Part shown: piece by piece, positions 24,338-32,537 of the stretch
How the letters are laid out: every line of letters begins with the position of its first letter
How positions within the stretch are numbered: position 1 is the stretch's first letter
Assembly (NCBI GenBank): GCA_016471375.1
Contig: WGLZ01000023.1
Coordinates: 1-41,480, forward strand
DNA length: 41,480 nt
DNA from: Cyanobacteria bacterium RI_101
GTDB taxonomy: Bacteria; Cyanobacteriota; Cyanobacteriia; Cyanobacteriales; Microcystaceae
Direction of reading: 5' to 3'
Notes under the pieces: generated by a model
Told to the model about the DNA's origin: nothing
What the model saw: only the letters and a program-made list of their open reading frames with translations
Database searches by the model: none
Translations under genes and position numbers: made by a program

Positions 24338-26251
24338 ATGCTTGCTCCCCGCCTCAGCCGTCTTCAATGGGTTGTTCTCCTTGCGCCCCTGATCCTGGTT
24401 CTCGGATTTTTGCTCGGCGCCGCCGGTTGGCAAATTCACCGCTGGGGTCTCAGTTGGCTCTGGGCGGTGTTTACCCTGCTCTTTGTGGCTTGGCGCTGGT
24501 TATTGGTCAAATGGACGACGCCGTCCCAGGTTTTGGGGGATATCGGGGCTAGTTTTCGCCTAGCGCCGGCGGACAAAGAACTCAGTCCCCGGTTATCGGA
24601 AAACCTGCCCCGGGCGGAGGCTTTACTGAAAACGGTTCTGGCGGAGGCCCGGGAGGATCTCCCCCTGTGGGAGGATTGGCCCGCTTTTTGGCGGCGCTGT
24701 TTAACCGTCGTTGAGGGCGTGGCCCAGATTTACGCGCCCCAGGAAAAATATCCCCTCCTCAACCTTTATATTCCCTCCGCCTATCAACTGCTCCGGGGCA
24801 CCCTGGAGGATGTGGATCAGTGGATGGCCAGCCTAGCGCCGACCTTAAATCAGGTCACCGTCGCCCAGGGCTATCGAGCCTACGAAACCTATCAAAATTT
24901 AGAGCCGACCCTGCGGCGTCTGGGCAAAGTCTGGTATTGGGGGCAGTGGGCCCTGAACCCCGTCCAAGCCGCGGCCCGCTTCGCCAGCGACGGCAGCGCC
25001 CAACGGGCCCAGGCGGAACTGTTGCTGAACCTCAGCCAACTTCTGCGGGAAACGATCCTGCGCAATCTCTGCCGTCAAGCCCTGGCGCTCTACGGCGCCG
25101 AAACTCCGCCAGGGGATTGGTTAACGGCCCAGACGGAACAGCGCCTTCAGGTCAAAAGCCAGACCCTCCGGGAACTGTTAGCCCAAGGAACCGATAGAGA
25201 AGAGATGATTCAGGCTCCTTTGGTTTTAGGCGTTGTGGGTCGCACCGGCGCCGGCAAAAGTAGTTTAATTAATAGTCTCTTTCAGCAAGCCCTAGCGGTG
25301 ACGGATTTATTGCCTAACACCGCGGACTTGACCGAGTACCAATGGCAAGCGCCGGGGGGAGAAATCCTCAAACTCTGGGACAGTCCCGGCTACGAGCAGA
25401 GCCGGCGCCCGGAATTACGGGAACAGGTTTTGGATTTTAGTCGGCGAGCCGATTTAATCCTGCTCCTGACCCCCGCCCTCGACCCGGCGCTGGAGATGGA
25501 CGGGGATTTTCTCCGGGATTTGCGCCGGGTTAACCCGGACATTCCCGCGATTCTGGTCGTCACTCAGGTGGATCGTCTCCGTCCTTTGCGGGAATGGAGT
25601 CCCCCCTACGATTGGCTTACCGGCGAGCGCCCCAAGGAACGGGCCATCCGGGAGGCGCTGGCCTACCGAAGCGAGCGCCTCGGCGCTGACTGCGCCCAAA
25701 TTTTGCCCCTGGTCAGCGCCGACGAGGCTGAAAACCGGGCCGCCTGGGGGTTGGATCGTTTGGCGGCAACTTTGGTGGAAGCCATTGGCCCGGGGCGGGA
25801 AACCCGACTGGCTCAGTTTTTAGCGGATCTAGACGCCCGGGCTTTGGCCGCCGCTAAGTTAATCGAGCGCTATAGCTTTCAGATGACGACAACTCAGGGG
25901 TTAACGGCGTTTTTGAAAAGCCCCGTCTTAAAATTTATCGCCACTTTAACCACCGGCTCCCCCACCCTGGCTTACCTGTTGGCAGAGCAAATTCCGGTGG
26001 AGCAGTTGCCCGTGGCCATTGGTAAGTTACAAATGGCCCAGGAGTTATTCGGGTTGCTAAACGCGGCGGAGCGCCCCCTGACCTTTGATCTCCTCAGTCT
26101 CTGGCCCCTGGTCATGGATAACGCTCTGCCCCCGGATCGCAACGCCTGGGCCTTTGGTCACGCCTTGATTGAGTATTGGACGCAAGATCTGGACGGCGCC
26201 GGACTGCGGGAGCGCTTCCAGTTCTACGGCGCTCTGGGCAAATCCCCCTAA
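24338..26251 (+). CDS. Membrane-anchored GTPase of unknown role
   Basis: The 637-residue protein (ATG at 24338; an upstream start would add 14 residues) has two N-terminal helices (WVVLLAPLILVLGFLLGAAGW and WLWAVFTLLFVAWRWLL, together about residues 10-60). A helical cytoplasmic region of about 220 residues and a TrmE/Era-like G domain follow: Walker A GRTGAGKSSLIN (about 300), G3 DSPGYE (about 348) and G4 TQVDR (about 408). G5 is uncertain. The C-terminal 150 residues are helical with one hydrophobic stretch. I know similar large GTPases in cyanobacteria but no tested function. Its stop overlaps the stop of spp by 3 bp on the opposite strand. Confidence 0.88.
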   Translation: MLAPRLSRLQWVVLLAPLILVLGFLLGAAGWQIHRWGLSWLWAVFTLLFVAWRWLLVKWTTPSQVLGDIGASFRLAPADKELSPRLSENLPRAEALLKTVLAEAREDLPLWEDWPAFWRRCLTVVEGVAQIYAPQEKYPLLNLYIPSAYQLLRGTLEDVDQWMASLAPTLNQVTVAQGYRAYETYQNLEPTLRRLGKVWYWGQWALNPVQAAARFASDGSAQRAQAELLLNLSQLLRETILRNLCRQALALYGAETPPGDWLTAQTEQRLQVKSQTLRELLAQGTDREEMIQAPLVLGVVGRTGAGKSSLINSLFQQALAVTDLLPNTADLTEYQWQAPGGEILKLWDSPGYEQSRRPELREQVLDFSRRADLILLLTPALDPALEMDGDFLRDLRRVNPDIPAILVVTQVDRLRPLREWSPPYDWLTGERPKERAIREALAYRSERLGADCAQILPLVSADEAENRAAWGLDRLAATLVEAIGPGRETRLAQFLADLDARALAAAKLIERYSFQMTTTQGLTAFLKSPVLKFIATLTTGSPTLAYLLAEQIPVEQLPVAIGKLQMAQELFGLLNAAERPLTFDLLSLWPLVMDNALPPDRNAWAFGHALIEYWTQDLDGAGLRERFQFYGALGKSP

Positions 26252-27087
26252 ATTTCCGATATCATTTCCGGGAAAAAATGGGCCACCCCTTCTAAAATAC
26301 CGTCGCTGTAATTGCCGTTCCCCGGGCCGGCGCCCTGGGCGAAGTAGAGAGTCTCTTCTCGATTTTCCTCGGCGATTCGGCGCCGGGCTTCCGCCTTGAC
26401 CTGGGGATGGGCGTTGGCCACCAGCGCCGCTTTAATGGGACTGAGCAAGACGTCTAAATCATTGCCGCTGTCCCCGGCGAAGAGGGTGTTTTCGAGGCTA
26501 AAATTTTGGCGTTCCATTAAATAGGCGATAGCTTGGCTTTTATTAGCGCCGGGGGGCAAAATATCCAACAGGCCGACGCCGGCGCCTTCATCCAGGCTCC
26601 AAATCAAGCTGGCGTCGAGGTTGAAACCCTGGAGGCGCTGTTTTACCGCCCTGAGCAGAGGTTCCGGGTTTAGCTCCCCCTCTAGGTAATAACTCAATTT
26701 ATAACGGCCCTGTTTTTCCGGCTCTTGCAGACGGCAGGGCCGGTCCGCCATCAACTCCGCCAGTAAGGGAATTAACCCCTGGGCGTCTCGCCCCTCCCAG
26801 GCGGCGCCGATCTGAGCGTCCCACCCCTGAAGCCGTTGGGGAGCGCCCTGAACCCTAAAGTCATAGACGCTGGCGCCGACGTCGGCGATGACAAAATGCG
26901 GGTGGGGCAGATCGTAAACCCGAATCGCTTCCTGAACTAACGTTAGATCCCGGCCTGTCACATAGGCCAGAGTTACGGGAGAACTCTGAAGAAAGGCTTG
27001 AAATCGGAGTCGGGCCTGGGGGGATTCCGGCGCCGCGCCGTTGGGAATCAACGTCCGGTCTAGATCCGAACAGAGAAGGAGCGACAT
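26248..27087 (-). CDS. spp: Sucrose-phosphate phosphatase
   Basis: The 279-residue HAD-IIB phosphatase has motif I CSDLDRTLIP (nucleophile Asp), motif II YVTGRDLTLVQ, a conserved Lys in KLSYYL, and motif IV FAGDSGNDLDVLL. All catalytic residues are present. HPHFVIADVGASVYD is the sucrose-phosphatase-type cap sequence. It should dephosphorylate sucrose 6-phosphate in the cytosol as the last step of sucrose synthesis, used as a compatible solute. It begins 3 bp after the sps stop and is surely cotranscribed. Other HAD-IIB sugar phosphatases are similar, but the context makes SPP most likely. Confidence 0.9.
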   Translation of the reverse strand: MSLLLCSDLDRTLIPNGAAPESPQARLRFQAFLQSSPVTLAYVTGRDLTLVQEAIRVYDLPHPHFVIADVGASVYDFRVQGAPQRLQGWDAQIGAAWEGRDAQGLIPLLAELMADRPCRLQEPEKQGRYKLSYYLEGELNPEPLLRAVKQRLQGFNLDASLIWSLDEGAGVGLLDILPPGANKSQAIAYLMERQNFSLENTLFAGDSGNDLDVLLSPIKAALVANAHPQVKAEARRRIAEENREETLYFAQGAGPGNGNYSDGILEGVAHFFPEMISEI

Positions 27088-27090
27088 TTT

Positions 27091-29229
27091 TTACCCCTCC
27101 TGACAGAGTCGGAAAAAGTCGTAATGCTCCAACCCGTCGAGGATACCGGCGGCAAACTGTTTTTCGGAAAAGTAAATAGGTTCTACCAAACTAATATTGG
27201 CTAATTCTTCGCTGTGACGATTGGCCACCACCACCGAGAGGGTGTTGCCCGTCATCATATCCTCGTCGCCGCCAGAGCCTCCGGCGGTTAAAATCCGCTC
27301 TAGGGGAATGTCCTGCTGTTGAGCGAACCAGCGCACGGCGTATCCTTTGGAGGCCCGGACGGGAAGAATGTCTAAAAATTGCCCAAAGGAAAAAATGCTA
27401 TTCACGGTCTGTTCGTTTTGCAAAAGCAAGCGCCGAATTTCCTCCACCGTCGGCGCTAGCGCCGGGTCGTAGAAATAGCTGATTTTGTAAGCGCTCTGTT
27501 GCTTTTGGGGCTGGAGCGCCAACCCCGGAATATTCGCCAGCAGGGCTACCAGACGAGGCCGACTCCAGAGATAGTTAATATGATTCGTCCAAGCCTTGTC
27601 GGGAGTCAGTTCCGCCGCGTAGTAAATCTCCGTGCCCATACTGGTAATCAGGACATCCGGTTGAGGGATGTTGTATTGTCGGAGAACCTTGAGCGCCGAG
27701 TTGAGGGAGCGCCCCGTGGCGACGCAAAAACTGACGTCCTTTTGGTGTTCTTGCAGACGCTGGACTAAAGCCTGTAAAGAGTCCCGGTCGCCCAGTAAAT
27801 TCTGATCCAGACTGGAGACAATAGCGCCGCTTTGGTAGAGGATGGGACGGCGCTGGCGGTTGAGCGCCGGCCGCTTCTCAGTTTTTTCCACAATGGGCCG
27901 GAGCATGGTCAGGTAGCTCTCCACATGGGATTCCCAGGTGTAGCGGCGCTTGACCCGTTGAGTGCCGTTCTGGGCGAAGGTTTGCCACTGCTGGGGATCG
28001 CTCAGGAGCTTGAGGAGGGTATCGGCGATGTCCTGGGGGTCCAGGGGATCGATCAAATAGCCGTTTTGACAATTTTTGACAATATCCACCGGGCCGCCGT
28101 CCTGGGTCGCCACGATGGGGAGGGCGCTGGCCGCGGCTTCAATTAGGGTCAAGCCAAAGGGCTCCGTTAAGGCGGGATTAACAAACGCCCCGCCGGAGAG
28201 CGCCGCCAATCGATAGATAACGCTAATGTCCTCCCCCGGAAAACCCTTGGGATAGGCGACCTTGCCGTAGAGGTCGTAGCGGTCGAGGGCAAAGAGAATT
28301 TCCACCAGCGCCGATTGGGCGTTGTCGTCCAGATCTCGCGCGTCCTCCCGCAGTCCGGCCACAATCACTAGGTTAGCCCGCTCCTGTAACTGGGGAGATT
28401 GACCAAAGGCTTCGATGAGGGTGGGAATATTTTTCCGCTGATCCAAACGGGACAGCGCCAACAGCATGGGTTTGCGGGGATTTTGCAAAAAACGGGTCAG
28501 GGTTTGAAAAACAGGGCTTTCCCATTCGTTCCCTAGGGGCGGATAGAACTGAGCCATGTCCGTCCCCGGCGGAATTACGCACATTTGCTTGGGGTCGTAG
28601 TAGTCGTATTGCGCGTACTGCTCGTTGATTTCCTGGTGGGTGCTGGTGATCACCTTTTGGGCGGAACTCAGGGTTTCCTCCTCGGCGTTAATGCGGCGGG
28701 TCATGTTATAGCGCCGTTCGATCGTCTCTCGGTTAACCCCGCTGGCTAGGAGCCGTTTTCGCTTCGAGCGCCCCAGGGAATGGCCGGTGTGGATCAGGGG
28801 AATTTCCAACTGGTGGGAGAGACGAGCGCCCACATAACCGGCGTCGGCGTAGTGGCTATGGATGACGTCGGGCAGTTCTCCCTGCTCCCGCAGGTAAGCG
28901 ATGGCGTTGTCCGCAAAATTATCTAAGTAATCCCACAATTCTTCCTTGGGCAGATACTCCAAAATCCCGCAGGAAATGCGGGCAATGGTCGCTTTTTCAT
29001 TCAAGGCCTCCCGGGGTTGACCATAGTCGGCGCTGAGTTGGGGATCCGCCAGTAGGCGAGTCATCAAATCTACCCGTTTCACCTCTGGATGGCGGGACAG
29101 CGCCTGGGCCAGTTCCAACACATATTTAGTCTGTCCGCCGGTATCCGCGTCCCGTCCTAGCTCTAGATGGCGTCCCCGGACAAGACCGTGGATATTGAGG
29201 AGAAGGATATAGAGCGGTTGGCCGGACAT
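27091..29229 (-). CDS. sps: Sucrose-phosphate synthase with inactive phosphatase-like domain
   Basis: The 712-residue protein (ATG at 29227-29229, MSGQPLYILLLNIHG; a TTG ten codons upstream is an alternative) joins a GT4 glycosyltransferase (about 1-450) to an HAD-IIB domain (about 460-712). Glucosyltransferase features are NIHGLVRGRHLELGRDADTGGQTKYV, HSHYADAGYVG, ALSRLDQRKNIPTLIEAF and the E-x7-E motif in TEPFGLTLIEAA. It makes sucrose 6-phosphate from UDP-glucose (or ADP-glucose) and fructose 6-phosphate. In the HAD domain the nucleophile position reads SSLDQN instead of DLDxT, and motif IV reads GGSGGDED instead of GDSGND, so it should not hydrolyse phosphate. This is known for related cyanobacterial SPS proteins. 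Confidence 0.95.
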   Translation of the reverse strand: MSGQPLYILLLNIHGLVRGRHLELGRDADTGGQTKYVLELAQALSRHPEVKRVDLMTRLLADPQLSADYGQPREALNEKATIARISCGILEYLPKEELWDYLDNFADNAIAYLREQGELPDVIHSHYADAGYVGARLSHQLEIPLIHTGHSLGRSKRKRLLASGVNRETIERRYNMTRRINAEEETLSSAQKVITSTHQEINEQYAQYDYYDPKQMCVIPPGTDMAQFYPPLGNEWESPVFQTLTRFLQNPRKPMLLALSRLDQRKNIPTLIEAFGQSPQLQERANLVIVAGLREDARDLDDNAQSALVEILFALDRYDLYGKVAYPKGFPGEDISVIYRLAALSGGAFVNPALTEPFGLTLIEAAASALPIVATQDGGPVDIVKNCQNGYLIDPLDPQDIADTLLKLLSDPQQWQTFAQNGTQRVKRRYTWESHVESYLTMLRPIVEKTEKRPALNRQRRPILYQSGAIVSSLDQNLLGDRDSLQALVQRLQEHQKDVSFCVATGRSLNSALKVLRQYNIPQPDVLITSMGTEIYYAAELTPDKAWTNHINYLWSRPRLVALLANIPGLALQPQKQQSAYKISYFYDPALAPTVEEIRRLLLQNEQTVNSIFSFGQFLDILPVRASKGYAVRWFAQQQDIPLERILTAGGSGGDEDMMTGNTLSVVVANRHSEELANISLVEPIYFSEKQFAAGILDGLEHYDFFRLCQEG

Positions 29230-29295
29230 AACGCACAAACGGGAGAGGAGCTTGCCCAAAGTTTAGGGGATGAACTCGCTCTCCGTCAATCCTGT

Positions 29296-29317
29296 AAATA
29301 GTTTATTTAAACTATTT
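29296..29317. promoter_or_regulatory. 22-bp perfect palindrome upstream of sps
   Basis: The arms AAATAGTTTA (29296-29305) and TAAACTATTT (29308-29317) are perfect complements around a TT centre. The site is 67-88 bp before the sps ATG in an AT-rich patch of otherwise GC-rich DNA. Such a dyad suits a dimeric transcription factor. I cannot name it, and the salt- or osmotic-stress link is inference from the sucrose operon downstream. Confidence 0.5.
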
Positions 29318-29399
29318 GCCTTGGGCGCTCGCTTTTTACCGGCTATAGTCCTCTGTACCCATCGCCAAGATTTTCTGCTAGGGGAACGGTTTCTATTTC

Positions 29400-30293
29400 T
29401 TAGACAATATGCCGATTTAACCAGCGTTCTAGATCTTGACTTTGATTGAGGTCAAAAAGCGTCTCTGCAAGATTTTCTAATTGAGGGAGGGAGAGTTGTT
29501 GAATCTGAGCAATTTGAGCTGGGGAGAGGGTTCCCAATTTGCGAGCTAAAAGTCTGAGAATAACAGCCACTTGGCCTTCTTGACGACCCTCTTGACGACC
29601 CTCTTGAAGACCCTCTTGGCGACCTTCTTGAAGACCCTCTTGACGGGCTTCTTTTGCGATTTCTTGATAAAACCGGGTTTCCCGGAGTCCGACGGTGGGG
29701 ATGTGCAACATTTTGAGAATCTCCTGAGGAGTCAGTTGAGGGAACTTATTGGCTAGTATAGCCTCGACGACATCGAGTTGGCGAAGAAAAACATCCCGGT
29801 CAGGGGTTTGCTGAAGGAGTTGTTGGGCAAAGGGAATCGTTTCCTCAAGGTCGAGAGCCACAAGTTTAAGGAGAGAGAGGTTGGAACTGAGAGAATCTTG
29901 GGGAATCAAATCTTGGAGATAGAGTCTTTGCACTTTTTGCTCTAATAGAGGCTGATAATTTTGATCAGCGCCGAGGTAGAGGGTAGGGCTAGGGAGAATA
30001 AGTAATCCGTACCAGGGCCGAGTAATTTCATGGTCGTAAAGGTAAAGGAAGATTTCGGCGAAGTAACGCCCATAGAAGTTGGGATCTCTCTGCATCTGGG
30101 CTTCGAGAAAAACAAGGGGATAATCCGGGTTGTCATCCAGAGGACTAAGAAGCCCATCGAGGGAAAATTTTCTGCCTTTGACGACGGGGGCGCTCATTTG
30201 GAATTGGCAGTCAGGGGGAATTTGGGGAATGAGTTCGCTAATCAATTGGGGGGCGCGGAGAAAGACGCGATAAAAAAGATTGTCCGTTTCCAT
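29400..30293 (-). CDS. DUF2887 family protein with DUF4351 tail (Rpn-like)
   Basis: The 297-residue protein starts at the ATG at 30291-30293 (METDNLFYRVFLRAPQLISEL), the family's standard start. Residues 1-210 are the DUF2887 domain, related to PD-(D/E)XK/Rpn transposase-associated nucleases; the likely active-site part is SLDGLLSPLDD and VFLEAQMQRD. Next is a repetitive linker of 4-residue units (RQEG/LQEG, six copies), encoded by 12-bp direct repeats at about 29575-29650. A DUF4351-like end follows (LLARKLGTLSPAQIAQIQQLSLPQLENLAETLFDL). Function is uncertain. These genes are numerous and mobile in cyanobacteria. The gene is AT-richer than its neighbours and has a duplicate remnant just upstream. 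Confidence 0.85.
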   Translation of the reverse strand: METDNLFYRVFLRAPQLISELIPQIPPDCQFQMSAPVVKGRKFSLDGLLSPLDDNPDYPLVFLEAQMQRDPNFYGRYFAEIFLYLYDHEITRPWYGLLILPSPTLYLGADQNYQPLLEQKVQRLYLQDLIPQDSLSSNLSLLKLVALDLEETIPFAQQLLQQTPDRDVFLRQLDVVEAILANKFPQLTPQEILKMLHIPTVGLRETRFYQEIAKEARQEGLQEGRQEGLQEGRQEGRQEGQVAVILRLLARKLGTLSPAQIAQIQQLSLPQLENLAETLFDLNQSQDLERWLNRHIV

Positions 30294-30298
30294 ATCTC

Positions 30299-30410
30299 TT
30301 AAACAATATGCTGGCTTAACCAGCGTTCTCGATCTGGGACTGGGTGGCAAGTGAAACAGCGCCGCGGCGAAACGGTCTAAGTCGCTGATAACCGGCAGAC
30401 GGTTCTTCAG
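30299..30410 (-). pseudogene. C-terminal remnant of a second DUF4351-type gene
   Basis: Immediately upstream of the DUF2887 gene the minus strand reads [23 protein letters not shown], then in another frame DRERWLSQHIV and TAA (30299-30301). This parallels the end of the intact gene, QLENLAETLFDL then DLERWLNRHIV. At DNA level about 40 bp from 29399 and from 30299 match closely (shared cores ACAATATGC and TTAACCAGCGTTCT). One frameshift separates the two pieces. It looks like the decayed tail of a tandem duplicate whose body was lost. Confidence 0.6.
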
Positions 30411-30560
30411 ATTAACCCGTTTGGTTTCTATCGTTTCCAGATTTGTTCCAGGAAGCTAAATCCTAGCCAGGACTTTAGATCTCAGTTGCCGGGGCGCCGA
30501 AATCCAGAACCTCGTTTACCCTCTAGGAAGAGCGCCGTTTGTTTTCTCTGGAGCGAGCCG

Positions 30561-31697
30561 ATGTTTACCTTTGCCCGTTTTCTCTATCCCCAGATTCTCC
30601 GGGTCACTAAAAATAACCCCGAAGGGGGCCACAGCGCCCTGATCCAATGTTTACAAGCCGTTGAGCGCCTCGACCGGGCCGGCGCCGGTTGGCTGAGGGA
30701 GCAATTAGAGCGGAGTTTTGCCTGGTTAGATCCGCGGCTGGAGCAGACCCTCTGGGGCTTGAAATTTCCCCATCTGCTGGGATTAGCCGCCGGTTGCGAT
30801 AAGAACGGGGAAGCGGCGGCCCTTTGGCCTGCGTTGGGTTTTGGCTTCGCCGAACTGGGCGCCGTCACCTGGGAGGCCCAACCGGGAAATCCCCGGCCCC
30901 GTTTGTTTCGCCTGACGGCGGATTTGGCGGCGCTCAACCGTCTCGGCGCCAATAATCGCGGCGCCCTGGCCCTGGCTCAAACCTTAAAACAAACCTGGGA
31001 GCGCTATCCCCGAGCCTACCCCGTGGGTATTAACCTCTGTAAATCGAAAACGACGCCCCTCGGGGAGGCGGCGGCAGATTATCAGCGCAGTTTTCAGGCG
31101 CTTCAGCCCTGGGCGGATTATTTTGTCGTCAACGTTAGTTCCCCCAATACCCCCGGTCTGCGGGATTTGCAGGCCGCGGAGGAGCTGTCTAAAATTCTCG
31201 GCGCTTTGCAAGCCGTCAACGAACGGGGGCAACCCCTGCTGGTGAAAATTTCCCCGGATTTGGACTGGCCGGCGCTGGACGCGATTGTGGAACTGGCTCG
31301 GGAGCATGAACTCGCGGGGCTGGTGGCGACGAATACCACCCTCAGTCGTCAGGGTTTAAAGACTCAAATTCTGCCCCAAACCGGGCGCCCTATAACGGAA
31401 GAAGCGGGAGGGATCAGCGGTCAACCCTTAAAACAGCGATCGACCGAAGTGATCCGCTACCTTTATCAAAAAACCCAGGGAGAACTGCCCATTATCGGCG
31501 TGGGGGGCGTGGCCAGCGCCGAAGACGCCTGGGAAAAAATTACCGCCGGCGCTAGCCTATTGCAACTCTACACCGCCTGGATTTACCAAGGCCCCTGGAT
31601 CTGTCGGGACATTTTGCGGGGTCTCGGCGCTCGACTGGACGCCGGAGGTTACAGCCACATTCAACAAGCGGTGGGAACGGGGGTTGTCAATCGTTAA
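30561..31697 (+). CDS. pyrD: Dihydroorotate dehydrogenase (quinone), class 2
   Basis: The 378-residue protein (ATG at 30561, [15 protein letters not shown]; longer in-frame reading has no homology-like sequence) is a class 2, membrane-associated DHODH. The N-terminal 40 residues form the quinone-tunnel helices. FMN- and substrate-binding parts are [58 protein letters not shown] (the catalytic Ser of class 2), [21 protein letters not shown] and [29 protein letters not shown]. It oxidises dihydroorotate to orotate in pyrimidine synthesis, passing electrons to plastoquinone. Its stop overlaps the opposite-strand HAD gene stop by 4 bp. Confidence 0.96.
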   Translation: MFTFARFLYPQILRVTKNNPEGGHSALIQCLQAVERLDRAGAGWLREQLERSFAWLDPRLEQTLWGLKFPHLLGLAAGCDKNGEAAALWPALGFGFAELGAVTWEAQPGNPRPRLFRLTADLAALNRLGANNRGALALAQTLKQTWERYPRAYPVGINLCKSKTTPLGEAAADYQRSFQALQPWADYFVVNVSSPNTPGLRDLQAAEELSKILGALQAVNERGQPLLVKISPDLDWPALDAIVELAREHELAGLVATNTTLSRQGLKTQILPQTGRPITEEAGGISGQPLKQRSTEVIRYLYQKTQGELPIIGVGGVASAEDAWEKITAGASLLQLYTAWIYQGPWICRDILRGLGARLDAGGYSHIQQAVGTGVVNR

Positions 31698-32509
31698 ACC
31701 AACAAACCAGCTAAAACCTGAGCGACGCCGTCCGCTTCCACATCGGCGGTCACCTCGTCGACGACGGCCTTAACCCCCTCCGGCGCGTTACCCATAGCCA
31801 CCCCCCGACCGGCGTATTGCAATAAATCTAGATCATTGAAATTATCGCCAATGGCTAGAACCTCCGAGGCGGTTAGCCCTAGCAGGGTCTCCGCTAAATG
31901 CCGAACCGCTTGACCCTTGGTGGCCTGGGGATGGGTGATTTCAAAGTAAATATCGGTGGATTGGGTAAAATACACCTGCTCCTCGGTGAGGCGTCGCCGG
32001 AGATCCCCTTGCAAGCGCCGGAGCCAAGCGCTGTCGGGACTAATGGCGAGGAGTTTCGTGGGTTCCTGTCTTAACAACGGCTCTAAATCCCCTTGCTCCA
32101 GCGCCGTCACCCCGGCCCGAGCGAGGTAATTTTGGGTTTGTTCGGTAATGGCGGGAACGTAGAGTTGATCCTGATGGTAACAGTGCAATTCCAGGGGAGA
32201 AGTCTCCGGCAGATCCACAAAATAGCGCCAAATTTCTAGGGCGACTTCCGCGTCCAAGGGACAATGGCGCCGGACTTCCCCGGTTTGGGGGTCTTGGGTC
32301 AAAGCGCCGTTGTAGGTAATGAGGGGCAGAGGAGACTGAATTTTTTGGTGAAAGCGGAGGGCGGAGCGATACATGCGCCCGGTAGCCAGCGCCACGGGAA
32401 TGCCCCGGGCTTGGACTTGGGCAATGGCTTCTAGGACGCCGGGACTCACCTGATTACTGTCTCCGGCGATGGTGCCGTCAATATCGAGAACCACAAGACG
32501 GATAGCCAC
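31694..32509 (-). CDS. Cof-type HAD-IIB phosphatase
   Basis: The 271-residue protein starts at the GTG at 32507-32509, chosen because GGGGAG stands 7 bp before it; a GTG five codons further up is possible. Motifs are [13 protein letters not shown] (nucleophile Asp), ALATGRM, a Lys in [14 protein letters not shown], and [17 protein letters not shown]. The HAD-IIB cap lies between residues about 85 and 190. Members dephosphorylate sugar phosphates or flavin/PLP-type cofactors; the substrate cannot be read from sequence. It lies 28 bp downstream of the channel-like gene, on the same strand. Confidence 0.9.
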   Translation of the reverse strand: MAIRLVVLDIDGTIAGDSNQVSPGVLEAIAQVQARGIPVALATGRMYRSALRFHQKIQSPLPLITYNGALTQDPQTGEVRRHCPLDAEVALEIWRYFVDLPETSPLELHCYHQDQLYVPAITEQTQNYLARAGVTALEQGDLEPLLRQEPTKLLAISPDSAWLRRLQGDLRRRLTEEQVYFTQSTDIYFEITHPQATKGQAVRHLAETLLGLTASEVLAIGDNFNDLDLLQYAGRGVAMGNAPEGVKAVVDEVTADVEADGVAQVLAGLLV

Positions 32510-32537
32510 GGTAAAACTCCCCACAAATTGGCTCTCA

